Shown here: in pieces, positions 53,080 through 62,317 of the stretch | Layout: every line of letters starts with the position of its first letter | Numbering within the stretch: position 1 is the stretch's first letter | Origin: Candidatus Gastranaerophilales bacterium | Lineage (GTDB): Bacteria > Cyanobacteriota > Vampirovibrionia > Gastranaerophilales > Gastranaerophilaceae | DNA: 64,000 bases | Direction: 5' to 3' | Assembly: GCA_947630045.1 (NCBI GenBank) | Contig: CANRGC010000008.1 | Coordinates: forward strand, 1-64,000 | Notes under the pieces: model-generated | What the model saw: only the letters and a program-made list of their open reading frames with translations | Databases searched by the model: none | What the model was told of the DNA's origin: nothing | Program-made: the position numbers and the translations under genes

Positions 53080-54537
53080 TTAAGAAAAAACCTTTTGGAC
53101 TTCTTCTCTGTCATCAAAGTGAATTGTTCTGTCTTTTAAAATTTGATAATCTTCATGTCCTTTGCCGGCAAGAATAATAACATCGTTATCGGTTGAAATT
53201 TTCTTTAAAAGCTTGATTGCAAGATGTCTGTCAGGCTCTACAAAAACTGTTTTCGGGTTTATTAATTTCAAGCCCGCCAAAATATCGGTTATAATTTGTT
53301 GAGGGTCTTCGGAACGTGGGTTATCGGAAGTTATAACCACTTTATCGCTCAAAGCCTGAGCAATGGAGCCCATTTTTGGTCTTTTTGTCGCATCTCTGTC
53401 CCCGCCGCAGCCAAACATACAAATAAGTTCGGCATTCTTAGGGGTAAGTTCTCTTGCGGCTCTCAGAATATTTTCCAAACCGTCAGGGGTATGCGCATAA
53501 TCAACGATAACCATCGGGTCAGTATGCACGATTTCAAAACGCCCCGCAACGGATTTTGTCGCCTCGAGTGCCTGAACACAAGAAGTTAAAGATATATTCG
53601 ACATTAAACCCACACCTATGGCGCAAAGCGCATTATAAACACTAAACATGCCGTTTAACATAAGCTTAATGTCAACGCATTCATCTTTATAACAACAGGT
53701 GAAAGAAACGCCTCGGGAAGTAAATTCAATGTTTTTTGCCGTTAAGAGAGATTTATTTTTAACGCCGTATGTTAAAACTTTAACCTTGTCATCTATTTTG
53801 GACAAAAGCTTGTTTGCGTATTTATCATCTGCGTTAACAACGGCGAATGCGCCTTCTTCAAGAGAAGAAAAGAGTTTTGCCTTCGCATTAAAATAATTTT
53901 CCATAGTAATATGAAAATCTAAGTGGTCTTGAGTTAAATTTGTAAACGCAGCCCCCTTATATTTGCAGTTTTTTACCCTGAACTGTTCAAGCGCATGAGA
54001 AGAAACTTCCATTGCAACGTTTGAAATGTCAGATTGCAAAATTTTAGATAAAGTAGCCTGTAATTCAGGCGCCTGAGGAGTTGTGTGTTTTGCTTGAAGA
54101 TAATCGGAATTTGAATTTAATTTATAGCCCAAAGTCCCGATTAATGCACACTTTTTATTTTCATGTTCAAAAATTTTCTGCACAAGGTGAGTAACGGTGG
54201 TTTTGCCGTTAGTTCCCGTTATTCCAATCAAATTTAGCGAACGAGAAGGGTTGTGATAGAAACAAGCTGCCAAATCGGCAATTTTTTCCTGAGTTGAAGA
54301 AACAATAAGCTGAGGAATTTCAATATTCAAAGGGTGTTCGGCCATAATTGCAACCGCACCTTTTTCAAAAGCCATTTGAGCAAAGTTATGCCCGTCTACA
54401 TGTTCGCCTTTAAGACAAACAAAAATTTCATGGCTTTTAATTGTTTGAGAATTGTAGGAAATTCCTTTTATATCAATATTTTTAAAATTTAAAACCTCGT
54501 TTGGTTTCACACTGTTAACTATATCTTCAAGTTCCAT
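53080..54537 (-). CDS. murE: UDP-N-acetylmuramoyl-tripeptide synthetase MurE
   Basis: A 485-residue Mur ligase that adds the third amino acid. Walker A is G-T-N-G-K-T-T near residue 110, and T-N-L-T-Q-D-H-L-D-F-H is the ligase motif. D-N-P-R near 405 is the fingerprint for meso-diaminopimelate rather than lysine, so the stem peptide is likely DAP-type. The start at 54537 has GGAG 7 nt upstream; a farther ATG at 54567 does not. It follows ftsI in a dcw-type order. Confidence 0.95.
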   Translation of the reverse strand: MELEDIVNSVKPNEVLNFKNIDIKGISYNSQTIKSHEIFVCLKGEHVDGHNFAQMAFEKGAVAIMAEHPLNIEIPQLIVSSTQEKIADLAACFYHNPSRSLNLIGITGTNGKTTVTHLVQKIFEHENKKCALIGTLGYKLNSNSDYLQAKHTTPQAPELQATLSKILQSDISNVAMEVSSHALEQFRVKNCKYKGAAFTNLTQDHLDFHITMENYFNAKAKLFSSLEEGAFAVVNADDKYANKLLSKIDDKVKVLTYGVKNKSLLTAKNIEFTSRGVSFTCCYKDECVDIKLMLNGMFSVYNALCAIGVGLMSNISLTSCVQALEATKSVAGRFEIVHTDPMVIVDYAHTPDGLENILRAARELTPKNAELICMFGCGGDRDATKRPKMGSIAQALSDKVVITSDNPRSEDPQQIITDILAGLKLINPKTVFVEPDRHLAIKLLKKISTDNDVIILAGKGHEDYQILKDRTIHFDDREEVQKVFS

Positions 54538-54618
54538 AACTAACTCCAAATGACATACTGCAAACATATTTTACAACAAGAACGAAAAAAAACTTTAAAT
54601 TAAAATTTATTTACAATT

Positions 54619-56328
54619 CTAATCAGCTTTTTTTGCAATTTTATCCGGATTGAGGTTCATAATTCTCACTATTTCCGTTGCAACGTCTTTAAAAATAGGC
54701 GCCGCAACAGTTGAACCCCAAATTCCGCCCCCTTGAGGAGAATCAACTACAACATAAATTGTAACTTTCGGGTCATGTGCGGGAAGAAAACCCACCATAG
54801 AGGTATAAAGCTTATTTGAATATCCGACTCCGTTATCGTTCGGACGTCTTGACGTGCCTGTTTTTGCGGCTATATAATAATCGTCCATTTTTACAATGGA
54901 TTTTCCCGCCTCAATGGAACCAACAAGCAAGTCTGTCATTTCTTTTGCCTGTTCATGGGTCATTATCCTTCTTCTTACAATTTTTTCTTCGGCCTGTGCT
55001 TCTGAATATTGAATTACATGCGGAGTAACCCAAACACCGTCATTTGCAATAGCATTAACCGCAGACACCATTTGAATGGCAGTAACACTCGCCCCGTAGC
55101 CGTATCCCATGGAAGCGTGAGTGGCTACATCCCATGATGAGGGTTTCGGAAGAAGTCCTGTCGATTCCCCAGGAAGGTCGACACCCGTTCTTTGCCCAAA
55201 GCCGAAAAGTCGAAGTGCGTCATAAAATTCCTGAGAAGACATCATTTGCGCAACTTTTACGCTTCCGATATTACTTGAGTGTTGAAACAAATAAACTAAA
55301 TCAATAAGCCCCGGAGCGCCTCTTTCGTTGTAGTCATAGTTTGAAATTTCCCACCAGCCTACTTTCATTTTGCCCGTGTCCATAATTTTTGAATTTTTGT
55401 TTATTTTGTTATTCAACATGGCAGAAGCAACAGTGATTATCTTAAAAGTTGACCCCGGAGGATAAACGTCAGTCAACGCCCAGTTTTTCATCTCAAGTAA
55501 AGAATATTTTGCATAGTTGTTGGGGTTATAATAGGGATAAGCCGCAAAAGCAAGAATATCACCGCTTTGAGGCTGCATAACGATAACGGCACCCCTGAGA
55601 GCCCCTGTTTTTCTAATCATTTGATATAAATATTTTTCACAAATATGTTGAATGGGAGAATCAATGGTAAGTTTCAAAGTCTTACCCATAACAGGCTGGG
55701 TAACGTCTTTCGGGTCGACGGAAAGATTGTAGATTATATCTCCGTTAGGCATTTTTTCATATTTGATTGATTTATCAATATATTTAAGATAATTCCCCGC
55801 AACATATTCAATTCCGCCCGCCATATCGGCGTCAGCGTTATAATAGCCGAGAACATGAGAAGCAAGAGAGCCTTGCGGATAAACACGTTTATTTTTAGCT
55901 TCAAGAGAGATTTCTCTCAGTTTTAAATCTTTTATTTTATTTGCGGTTTTTCTGTCCAGCCCTTTTTTGAGCAAAATAACAGGGTTGGAAGATGAGAGCT
56001 TTGTTTTTAAATTCTGTTTTGAAATTCCGAGATACGGAGATAACTTTTCCGCAAGTTCATCGGTTGTGCTGTCATAATATTGCGGGTGAGCGTATACGTT
56101 AAAAGAGGTGTTGTCGGAAGCAAGCTTAACTCCGTTTCTGTCAACAATTTCGCCCCTTAATACAAAGGGGGAAGAAAGGCGCTGAAATTTAGCCCTGTCA
56201 CGATATCCTCTTATATCAAAAACCTGCGTTAAAAGAAGATAAATTAAAAGAAGAACAACAAAAAAGTTGAAAATAAACTGTAAACAGCCTATTCTTGACT
56301 CAAACTTTTTTTGAAACCCCCTTTTCAT
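54619..56328 (-). CDS. ftsI: Penicillin-binding protein, FtsI/PBP2-type transpeptidase
   Basis: A 569-residue membrane transpeptidase of septal peptidoglycan. There is one N-terminal helix (about 17-38), a dimerisation domain, and a transpeptidase domain with S-T-F-K near 291, S-S-N near 345 and K-T-G-T near 488. The dcw context (RsmH, FtsL-like, FtsI, MurE) supports the division enzyme rather than an elongation PBP2. The spacing to the FtsL-like gene is 22 bp. Confidence 0.94.
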   Translation of the reverse strand: MKRGFQKKFESRIGCLQFIFNFFVVLLLIYLLLTQVFDIRGYRDRAKFQRLSSPFVLRGEIVDRNGVKLASDNTSFNVYAHPQYYDSTTDELAEKLSPYLGISKQNLKTKLSSSNPVILLKKGLDRKTANKIKDLKLREISLEAKNKRVYPQGSLASHVLGYYNADADMAGGIEYVAGNYLKYIDKSIKYEKMPNGDIIYNLSVDPKDVTQPVMGKTLKLTIDSPIQHICEKYLYQMIRKTGALRGAVIVMQPQSGDILAFAAYPYYNPNNYAKYSLLEMKNWALTDVYPPGSTFKIITVASAMLNNKINKNSKIMDTGKMKVGWWEISNYDYNERGAPGLIDLVYLFQHSSNIGSVKVAQMMSSQEFYDALRLFGFGQRTGVDLPGESTGLLPKPSSWDVATHASMGYGYGASVTAIQMVSAVNAIANDGVWVTPHVIQYSEAQAEEKIVRRRIMTHEQAKEMTDLLVGSIEAGKSIVKMDDYYIAAKTGTSRRPNDNGVGYSNKLYTSMVGFLPAHDPKVTIYVVVDSPQGGGIWGSTVAAPIFKDVATEIVRIMNLNPDKIAKKAD

Positions 56329-56350
56329 CTTCCCCCAAAAAAGAGCGGCA

Positions 56351-56875
56351 TTAATAGCCCAAATATCTGTTAACGGTCAAATCATTAGTGCCCTTATCAT
56401 ATCTGACATCGGGCAAGTCAGCCGCAGAAAGTTCAATAACCTGTTTTGCACGCTGAAGAATATTCAGCTTAGAAACCTGAAAGTCAACATTTGAAAAAGA
56501 TTGAAGATTATCAAGTTTGTTTTGAAGGTCTGAATTGTCAAAATTTAAAGCAATTGTATCTTTACTGAGCTGGCGAAGTTCAATTTCGTTGGTGACAACA
56601 AAATAATAACTGATAAGACAAACCATAACCAAAAATGCCAAAACGCCGCAAAGCGCAGCATTTATTCTCGAAATAATAATTTCTTTATAAGATTTTTCTT
56701 TAACAAAATATCCGCTTATAACAGGGTTTGCACCCATTTTATAAGCATTGGAACGAGAACTGTCAAGAACTTTCTTTTCGTGATAGGGGTTTCTTATGCG
56801 TCCTTCGGACAACACAGGCATACCCTGCCTTGCCGCAATAGAATTATTATTATAGTTATAATCTGAAGATTTCAA
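56351..56875 (-). CDS. ftsL: FtsL-like septal membrane protein
   Basis: A 174-residue bitopic protein: a long polar cytoplasmic N-terminus (1-70), one membrane helix (about 73-95) and an extracytoplasmic coiled coil (L-Q-N-K-L-D-N-L-Q). There is little sequence similarity to known FtsL, but position between rsmH and ftsI, topology and length fit. It starts at a TTG overlapping the rsmH stop by 4 bp, with GGAG upstream. Confidence 0.7.
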   Translation of the reverse strand: MKSSDYNYNNNSIAARQGMPVLSEGRIRNPYHEKKVLDSSRSNAYKMGANPVISGYFVKEKSYKEIIISRINAALCGVLAFLVMVCLISYYFVVTNEIELRQLSKDTIALNFDNSDLQNKLDNLQSFSNVDFQVSKLNILQRAKQVIELSAADLPDVRYDKGTNDLTVNRYLGY

Positions 56876-57837
56876 ATTATTACTCCATTATCGGAAATTT
56901 TCATCGCCCCGCGCAGCTTTGCACTTCTTGACGGCGGGTTTTCTTTAATTTCGTCATCACTTGCACAAATCGGTTTTTTTGTGAGATTTGAAAGAATCTT
57001 ACCGCCGCATACGCACTTTGGTTTGTTCATTGAACATCTGCATTCTTTGGAATATTCTTTGAAAAAGTGTTTTACTATTCTGTCTTCCAAAGAATGAAAA
57101 CTCAACACACTAATTATAGCACCACAAGATAATAATGTAAGCACATCTTTTAGAGTATTTTCAAAATTTAACAACTCTTGATTAACTTCAATTCTAATAG
57201 CCTGAAATACCCGAGTTGCAGGGTGAATTGAAGATTTAATTTTCGGTGTGGAATTCTTTATAATTTCCGCTAATTGTAAAGTTGTGTAAATTGGACGAGA
57301 TTGAACTATAGCCTTAGCAATTCTTTTAGAAAAGCGCTCTTCGCCGTATTTTGAAAAAATTTCGACAAGTTTTTCCTCGGAATATGAGTTAACAACATCG
57401 TATGCGCAAAATTTTTGTTCCGTATTAAAACGCATGTCAAGCGGAGCGTCTTTTAAAAAGCTAAAACCCCTGTTTTCTTTGGTTAACTGGTGATAAGAGG
57501 CGCCAAGGTCAAATATAACACCGCCCGTTATTTTTTCAATTCCAAGCTCGGATAAAACCTGTTTAATTTCAGTGTAGCTTCTTTTAACTATCGTAAGATT
57601 TTTATGCCCCGCCAAACGCTTACTTGCGGCGTTGATTGCGTCAGAATCGACATCAAAAGAAATTAAACGCCCTTTTTTAGATAATTTGGAAAGAATAAGT
57701 TCAGAATGTCCGCCCCCGCCAAGCGTAGCGTCAATATAAATTCCGTCAGGATTTTTCTCAATATTGAGCATATCAACGGCTTCATTAAGCATAACCGTAT
57801 AATGGGTAAAATTTTCGTCTTTAAATAAACTTTTCAT
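56872..57837 (-). CDS. rsmH: 16S rRNA (cytosine1402-N4)-methyltransferase RsmH
   Basis: A 321-residue SAM-dependent methyltransferase acting on 16S rRNA in the P site. Motifs are the opening H-Y-T-V-M-L, D-A-T-L-G-G-G-G-H-S, F-D-L-G-A-S and F-H-S-L-E-D-R-I-V-K. A TTG at 57843 is also in frame, but the ATG at 57837 matches the family start. The glycosyltransferase gene ends 2 bp before it. Confidence 0.94.
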   Translation of the reverse strand: MKSLFKDENFTHYTVMLNEAVDMLNIEKNPDGIYIDATLGGGGHSELILSKLSKKGRLISFDVDSDAINAASKRLAGHKNLTIVKRSYTEIKQVLSELGIEKITGGVIFDLGASYHQLTKENRGFSFLKDAPLDMRFNTEQKFCAYDVVNSYSEEKLVEIFSKYGEERFSKRIAKAIVQSRPIYTTLQLAEIIKNSTPKIKSSIHPATRVFQAIRIEVNQELLNFENTLKDVLTLLSCGAIISVLSFHSLEDRIVKHFFKEYSKECRCSMNKPKCVCGGKILSNLTKKPICASDDEIKENPPSRSAKLRGAMKISDNGVII

Positions 57838-57839
57838 AA

Positions 57840-58529
57840 TCAATCAACAAATTTATATTTTATAATTGCCCAAATTGCCATTAGCCCGTCTTTGTAGGTA
57901 ATTTTCTTGCCCGACTCATATCCTCTTGCGCTATATGAAATGGGAAGCTCTTTTATTTCGGCGCCGTTTTTAACAAGCTTTGCCGTGAGTTCGGGTTCCA
58001 AATCAAACTTTTTCGATTTAATATTAATGTTTTGAACAAATTCCCTTTTCATGGCTTTATAACAGGTTTCCATATCCGTAAGCTTTGTGCCGTAGACAAT
58101 ATTGGTTAAAACGGTCAAAAATTTGTTTGCAAGAAAGCTTAAAAACATAAAATTTTTAACCGGATTATTTAAAAACCTTGAGCCGAAAACAACATCGGCG
58201 TCATTTTTAACAATAAGTTCAAGAAGTCTTGAATAATCTTTCGGGTCATATTCCAAATCGGCGTCTTGAATAACAACGATATCAGATTTTGCATTTTGAA
58301 AACCCAAAGAAACCGCTGAACCCTTTCCCCCGTTTTTATCCTTATATATAACCGTAAATTTGTCTTCGTATTTTTTTAAAATATTGCGTGTTGAATCATA
58401 AGAACAATCATCCACAATAATAATATTCTTTTTAAGCGAACAAAAATCGGTGTTATCAACAACTTCCAAAATCTTTTCAATAGTGTCTTCTTCGTTAAAC
58501 ACGGGAATAATAATATCAACAGAATTCAA
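57840..58529 (-). CDS. Family 2 glycosyltransferase (dolichol-phosphate-mannose-synthase-like)
   Basis: A 229-residue GT2. The N-terminal I-I-I-P-V-F-N-E-E-D-T, D-D-C-S-Y-D, D-A-D-L-E-Y and F-G-S-R-F are typical of enzymes that load a sugar onto polyprenyl phosphate. It has no fused membrane domain. It starts at a TTG with AAAGGG upstream. It is adjacent to rsmH and could join the same transcript. Confidence 0.88.
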   Translation of the reverse strand: MNSVDIIIPVFNEEDTIEKILEVVDNTDFCSLKKNIIIVDDCSYDSTRNILKKYEDKFTVIYKDKNGGKGSAVSLGFQNAKSDIVVIQDADLEYDPKDYSRLLELIVKNDADVVFGSRFLNNPVKNFMFLSFLANKFLTVLTNIVYGTKLTDMETCYKAMKREFVQNINIKSKKFDLEPELTAKLVKNGAEIKELPISYSARGYESGKKITYKDGLMAIWAIIKYKFVD

Positions 58530-58596
58530 CTTTAAAACCCTTTTTATAAATAAGCTAGGAAAATCTTAACATCCAAAAAAAGTCTGTGCAAGAATA

Positions 58597-59052
58597 TTAA
58601 TAATAAGAGTCTTTTTTAGAAACCGGATTTGAAATAAGTCTTCGATTTTTATACATAAGAATGCCGTTATAATCTTCCTGAACAAGAACAGAGCCCGCCA
58701 TATAGGGGTTATTACATTGAATTGAAATATTAAGCGGACTTTCATTTAAAATTAAAACGGGAGAATTGGGGCTTCCCGACACAACGGAATCGGTAAACTC
58801 AAAATCTCTGCCGAAATGTTTCCTTGCAAGAGGTCTTATGGCGTCTCTTACAACATCAATGTTAGAACAATTCTGAACATTTTGAAGCTTCACAAGAGCT
58901 TCGTCGCTAAAAGTTTGAAGCCTGTAGGGCGCTCTGAAAAAAAGACTCATATCAATAAATGAAACAAAAATAATAATTAAAAGAAGGACAACAACACTAA
59001 ATTCAATTGTAGTAAATGCACGACTTTTTCTTTTCACACCCACGGAATTCAT
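58597..59052 (-). CDS. TadE-like pseudopilin
   Basis: A 151-residue protein with a short basic leader and a hydrophobic helix. R-A-F-T-T-I-E is a type IV prepilin-like cleavage site (cut before F13, Glu at +5), as in TadE/TadG family proteins. Residues 18-40 form the membrane helix; the rest is a soluble domain with two Cys. Other tad genes are absent here. Its start overlaps the previous gene by 4 bp. Confidence 0.72.
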   Translation of the reverse strand: MNSVGVKRKSRAFTTIEFSVVVLLLIIIFVSFIDMSLFFRAPYRLQTFSDEALVKLQNVQNCSNIDVVRDAIRPLARKHFGRDFEFTDSVVSGSPNSPVLILNESPLNISIQCNNPYMAGSVLVQEDYNGILMYKNRRLISNPVSKKDSYY

Positions 59053-59435
59053 AAATTAATAATTCTCCTAAGCCTCTTTATAATATTTTCCTTTGAATTT
59101 TTTTTGTAAATGAGGTCAGACTCATAAAAAACTTTATACTCATCAATAATATTCACAGGCAAACTTTCGCCTTTTAAAAGAGTTTCCGCCACACTTACAA
59201 CAAACTCATCCTGAGTTTCTTTATATAGTTTATCTTTGCTTCTAAGCTCCTCATCGGCTTCATAATGCACTAAAATATGAAAACAAGTGTTTACGGACAA
59301 ATCGGAAGAATTGTCAGGAAAAGACTTGAGAGCCTGAAGAACCGAGATTTTTCCCAAAACGACATCAATAAGTAATTTTGCTGTCTTTTTTCGAAGTTCA
59401 ACAACACCTTGAGAAAAATTGAAACTATCCGACAT
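59049..59435 (-). CDS. Hypothetical protein between BlaI-like and TadE-like genes
   Basis: A 128-residue soluble, mainly helical protein I do not recognise (S-Q-G-V-V-E-L-R-K-K-T-A-K-L near the start). There is no signal peptide or membrane segment. Overlaps of 11 bp with the BlaI-like gene and 4 bp with the TadE-like gene place it in the middle of a three-gene operon, so its job should be linked to them. Confidence 0.75.
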   Translation of the reverse strand: MSDSFNFSQGVVELRKKTAKLLIDVVLGKISVLQALKSFPDNSSDLSVNTCFHILVHYEADEELRSKDKLYKETQDEFVVSVAETLLKGESLPVNIIDEYKVFYESDLIYKKNSKENIIKRLRRIINL

Positions 59436-59805
59436 TAACCTTCATTTCGTTGTTTTCAACGACAATCGGTTCGTTTGCAACAGATCTTGCAACTTGAATT
59501 AATTTATTCATGTCATTGTTGCAATATTGCATAGCAATTTTTTTCAAAGAGTTAGAAATAATATCTACATTTGAATAAGCCGTTCTGTAGAAAAATTTCT
59601 TTCCTTGTTTAATTCTTAAAAGAACCTCTTTTTCATAAAGTCTGTCCATGACGGTTTTTACCGTAGTATACGCTCTTTTGGTGGTCTCGGAAGCACAAAT
59701 GTAATCAAAAACATCCTTGACGGAATTTTTATATACACCTGCGGCTTCAAGTTCCCAGAGTGCGTTCAAAATAATACTTTCAAGCGAACCGTGTCTGAAA
59801 TTCAT
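59425..59805 (-). CDS. BlaI/MecI/CopY-family transcriptional regulator
   Basis: A 126-residue winged-helix repressor of the penicillinase repressor family. R-A-Y-T-T-V-K-T-V-M-D-R-L-Y-E-K-E is the recognition-helix signature. No BlaR1-type sensor protease is next to it; an unknown 128-residue protein follows. As first gene of the operon it is probably autoregulating. AAGGAT precedes the ATG. Confidence 0.88.
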   Translation of the reverse strand: MNFRHGSLESIILNALWELEAAGVYKNSVKDVFDYICASETTKRAYTTVKTVMDRLYEKEVLLRIKQGKKFFYRTAYSNVDIISNSLKKIAMQYCNNDMNKLIQVARSVANEPIVVENNEMKVNVG

Positions 59806-59884
59806 AAAAGTAAATCCTTATTTTTAAAAAACTACTACCATTATAACATACGATTGTAAAAAAGACAAAACCCAAAAATAAAAT

Positions 59885-61558
59885 TTATTGCAGCATTGTT
59901 TTATTTCTTTGTTGTCTGTGAAAAGTTATGGCAAACCTGTGAGCTTCATCCCTGATTCTTTGGAAAAAGTGAAGTGCGCCGGAATTGAGCGGAAATAAAA
60001 CAGATTTTGAACAATTCGGCAAAAAAACTTCTTCTTCCCTTTTTGCAAGAGAAACCATATCTATATCAAGATTAAATTCTTTCATAGCAGCATACGCACT
60101 TGATAATTGTCCTTTACCGCCGTCAATTATAATCAAATCGGGAATATAATCGTTTTTTTCAACAATTCTTTTAAATCTTCTCGATAAAATTTCATTCATG
60201 CTTTTAAAGTCGTTAACTTCGCCCTTTTGAATTGTTTTAAGTTTATATTTTCTGTACAGGCTTTTTTTCGGGGCGCCGTTTTCAAAAACAACACCGCTTG
60301 CAACGGTATTTGTGCCTTGAATATGAGAAATGTCATAACATTCAACGATATGCGGAAACTTTTTTAGCCCCAACTTTTCTTTTATGTATGAGCCAACCTC
60401 GTTATAATCGTTTTGAATATCATGAATGGTTTTTAATTTTAGCTGTTCTAAGTTATAAACGGCATTTTTTCTTGACAGTTCCAAAATTTCTTTATCTTTT
60501 TCACTTTTTGCAAGAAGAATTTTTACGCCGGAATTTTTTCTTTTTGAAAGCCACCCTTCGTAAATATCTTTTTCATCGGGCAAAATTGAAACAACAATAT
60601 TTTTCGGAATGTCCTCATCTCTTACAATTGAATAATATTCCCTCATGACGGCTTTTATAATTTCTTTCTCGTCATGAATTTCATCAAGGTTTATTCCTTT
60701 AAAATCAAAGTCTTTCTTGTTTACAAGACAGCCTTCACGAACCTCTAACACGGCGGCGCAAAATATGTTATTTTCAGAAATTATGCCAATATAATCTTTA
60801 TTGACGGAAGTGTTTTCGGAAACAATTTTTTGTTTTTCCATTGTTTTTTCAATGTCATTGTAAGAGTTTCTAAAGGTTGCCGCCTTTTCAAATTCCAATT
60901 TTGAAGAAGCCTTTTCCATTTCCTTTTTTAACATTTTTAAAAGTTCTGACCGTCTGCCCGTCAAGAAAAGTTCAACATCCTTGATGATTTTTTTGTAATC
61001 TTCGGGCGAAATAAGCTTTTGACAGGGCGCAGTACACTGACCCATGTCGTAATAAAGACAGGGTCTTGACGAAAATTTCGGGCGGGTGCACTTTTTTAAG
61101 GGGAAAATTTTGCCCAAAACTTCAAGTGTTGCTCTCATGGCTCTTGAATCGGTGTAAGGTCCGAAATATTTTCCTTTATACGGGTTTTTATTCGCCTTTC
61201 TTACCACGGTAATTCTGGGGTAATCTTCATCGGTAATAAGAAAATAAGGAAACTTTTTATCGTCTTTTAAAAGAATGTTATATCTCGGCTTATATTTCTT
61301 AATAAGCTCAGATTCCAAAATTAAGGCTTCAACCTCGGAGTCAACAACAATACAGGTAATCTTTGCAATTTTCGGAACCATGACATTTACCTTGATTGAA
61401 TCATTGGAAACAAAATAGCTTCTGACACGGTTAAAAAGGTTTTTTGCTTTGCCGACATAAATAACGTTTCCTTCCTTATCATAAAACTGATAAGACCCAG
61501 GAAGTTTAGGCATAAGCTTAACCTGATTTAATACATCTTCACTTATTTCTTTTCGCAA
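59885..61558 (-). CDS. uvrC: Excinuclease ABC subunit C, lacking the C-terminal helix-hairpin-helix
   Basis: A 557-residue UvrC. The GIY-YIG nuclease domain begins L-P-G-S-Y-Q-F-Y, and Y-V-G-K-A-K-N-L follows. A UVR motif (about 205-240), the UvrC homology domain and the RNase H-like nuclease (C-Y-D-I-S-H-I-Q-G) are present. It ends at R-D-E-A-H-R-F-A-I-T-F-H then about 10 residues, where the family normally continues with a (HhH)2 DNA-binding domain of about 60 residues. It starts at TTG with GGAGG 4 nt upstream, overlapping the DUF192 gene by 16 bp. Confidence 0.92.
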   Translation of the reverse strand: MRKEISEDVLNQVKLMPKLPGSYQFYDKEGNVIYVGKAKNLFNRVRSYFVSNDSIKVNVMVPKIAKITCIVVDSEVEALILESELIKKYKPRYNILLKDDKKFPYFLITDEDYPRITVVRKANKNPYKGKYFGPYTDSRAMRATLEVLGKIFPLKKCTRPKFSSRPCLYYDMGQCTAPCQKLISPEDYKKIIKDVELFLTGRRSELLKMLKKEMEKASSKLEFEKAATFRNSYNDIEKTMEKQKIVSENTSVNKDYIGIISENNIFCAAVLEVREGCLVNKKDFDFKGINLDEIHDEKEIIKAVMREYYSIVRDEDIPKNIVVSILPDEKDIYEGWLSKRKNSGVKILLAKSEKDKEILELSRKNAVYNLEQLKLKTIHDIQNDYNEVGSYIKEKLGLKKFPHIVECYDISHIQGTNTVASGVVFENGAPKKSLYRKYKLKTIQKGEVNDFKSMNEILSRRFKRIVEKNDYIPDLIIIDGGKGQLSSAYAAMKEFNLDIDMVSLAKREEEVFLPNCSKSVLFPLNSGALHFFQRIRDEAHRFAITFHRQQRNKTMLQ

Positions 61559-61902
61559 AATTCCTCCAAGATAAGCTTTTCCCCCTGATTAAATTTAATC
61601 GAATTGTCAAAAAATTCAATTACATATTTTGCTCTCCAAACAGGGGGCAAAATTTTATTTGGTTTAACGTCATAAAAAACGCAAACAACATTAAAGTTTT
61701 TGTCTAAAAAGACGATATTAAATCTGACAAAACAGAAAAAGGAATGCATCCAGAAAGAATCCTTGAAAAGTAGCGCCTCGTAAGGCAAGTGACGTCTGAA
61801 CATAATTCCCGCAAGTTTTGTCAAAAAGGTATCGGCCACCGTACAATTAAAAATGGTTTCACCGGAAGTTAACATTACTTTACAATTTGAATCGCTAGAC
61901 AT
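61543..61902 (-). CDS. DUF192 protein
   Basis: A 119-residue protein of the DUF192 (COG1430) fold: a hydrophobic beta domain with F-K-D-S-F-W-M, then F-N-I-V-F-L-D and A-K-Y-V-I-E-F. The function is unknown. The start at 61902 is fixed by GGAG 5 nt upstream and by a TATAAT at 61936-61931. A farther ATG at 61971 would add a hydrophobic leader but lies above the promoter. It is translationally coupled to uvrC. Confidence 0.87.
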   Translation of the reverse strand: MSSDSNCKVMLTSGETIFNCTVADTFLTKLAGIMFRRHLPYEALLFKDSFWMHSFFCFVRFNIVFLDKNFNVVCVFYDVKPNKILPPVWRAKYVIEFFDNSIKFNQGEKLILEEFCEKK

Positions 61903-61930
61903 TAAAACTCCAAAGCAATAAGTCAAGAAT

Positions 61931-61936
61931 ATTATA
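61931..61936 (-). promoter_or_regulatory. -10 element before DUF192-uvrC
   Basis: Minus-strand TATAAT (61936-61931) with no clear -35; the predicted start is near 61924, just ahead of the GGAG and ATG. Confidence 0.4.
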
Positions 61937-62001
61937 CTCAATAAAAAAGATAAAAGGGAAATTATTAACACATGCCGCTATGCGGGCAAAGGAGCAATAA
62001 A

Positions 62002-62292
62002 ATGTATTTGGAATATCGAATTGAAAATGACGAATTACAAGATGCGTGGTTTGAAACGTTGCTTGGCTTAATTGACGAGCTTAATTGCCGATACCAGATG
62101 ACTTTTGAAGAAGGATACTCTTCAAAGAAAAAATGCTTCACACAAACCCGTGTTATTAAAATTACGGGCGCAAACGCTATGCTCGGGTGGCTAAAACTCA
62201 GAATGGAAAGATATTCGCATATTATACAAATGTTAAACAACTATGCCGAATTGTACATCACAAAAATAGAAGATGATGATGACATGACATAG
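62002..62292 (+). CDS. Hypothetical protein with acidic tail
   Basis: A 96-residue protein I do not recognise. It is soluble and mainly helical (M-Y-L-E-Y-R-I-E-N-D start, then W-L-K-L-R-M-E-R-Y) and ends in E-D-D-D-D-M-T. AAGGAG sets the start at 62002; an ATG at 61972 has no site. A short hairpin (61973-61987) lies just before the ribosome site. It is divergent from the DUF192-uvrC unit and convergent with the L25 gene. Confidence 0.72.
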   Translation: MYLEYRIENDELQDAWFETLLGLIDELNCRYQMTFEEGYSSKKKCFTQTRVIKITGANAMLGWLKLRMERYSHIIQMLNNYAELYITKIEDDDDMT

Positions 62293-62317
62293 TTGTTATA
62301 AGCTTTTTAATTTTTAA

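Noticed and set aside
61903-61971. Signal-like leader on the DUF192 protein
   Set aside because: The GGAG at the 61902 start and the TATAAT at 61931-61936 place transcription below the longer start.
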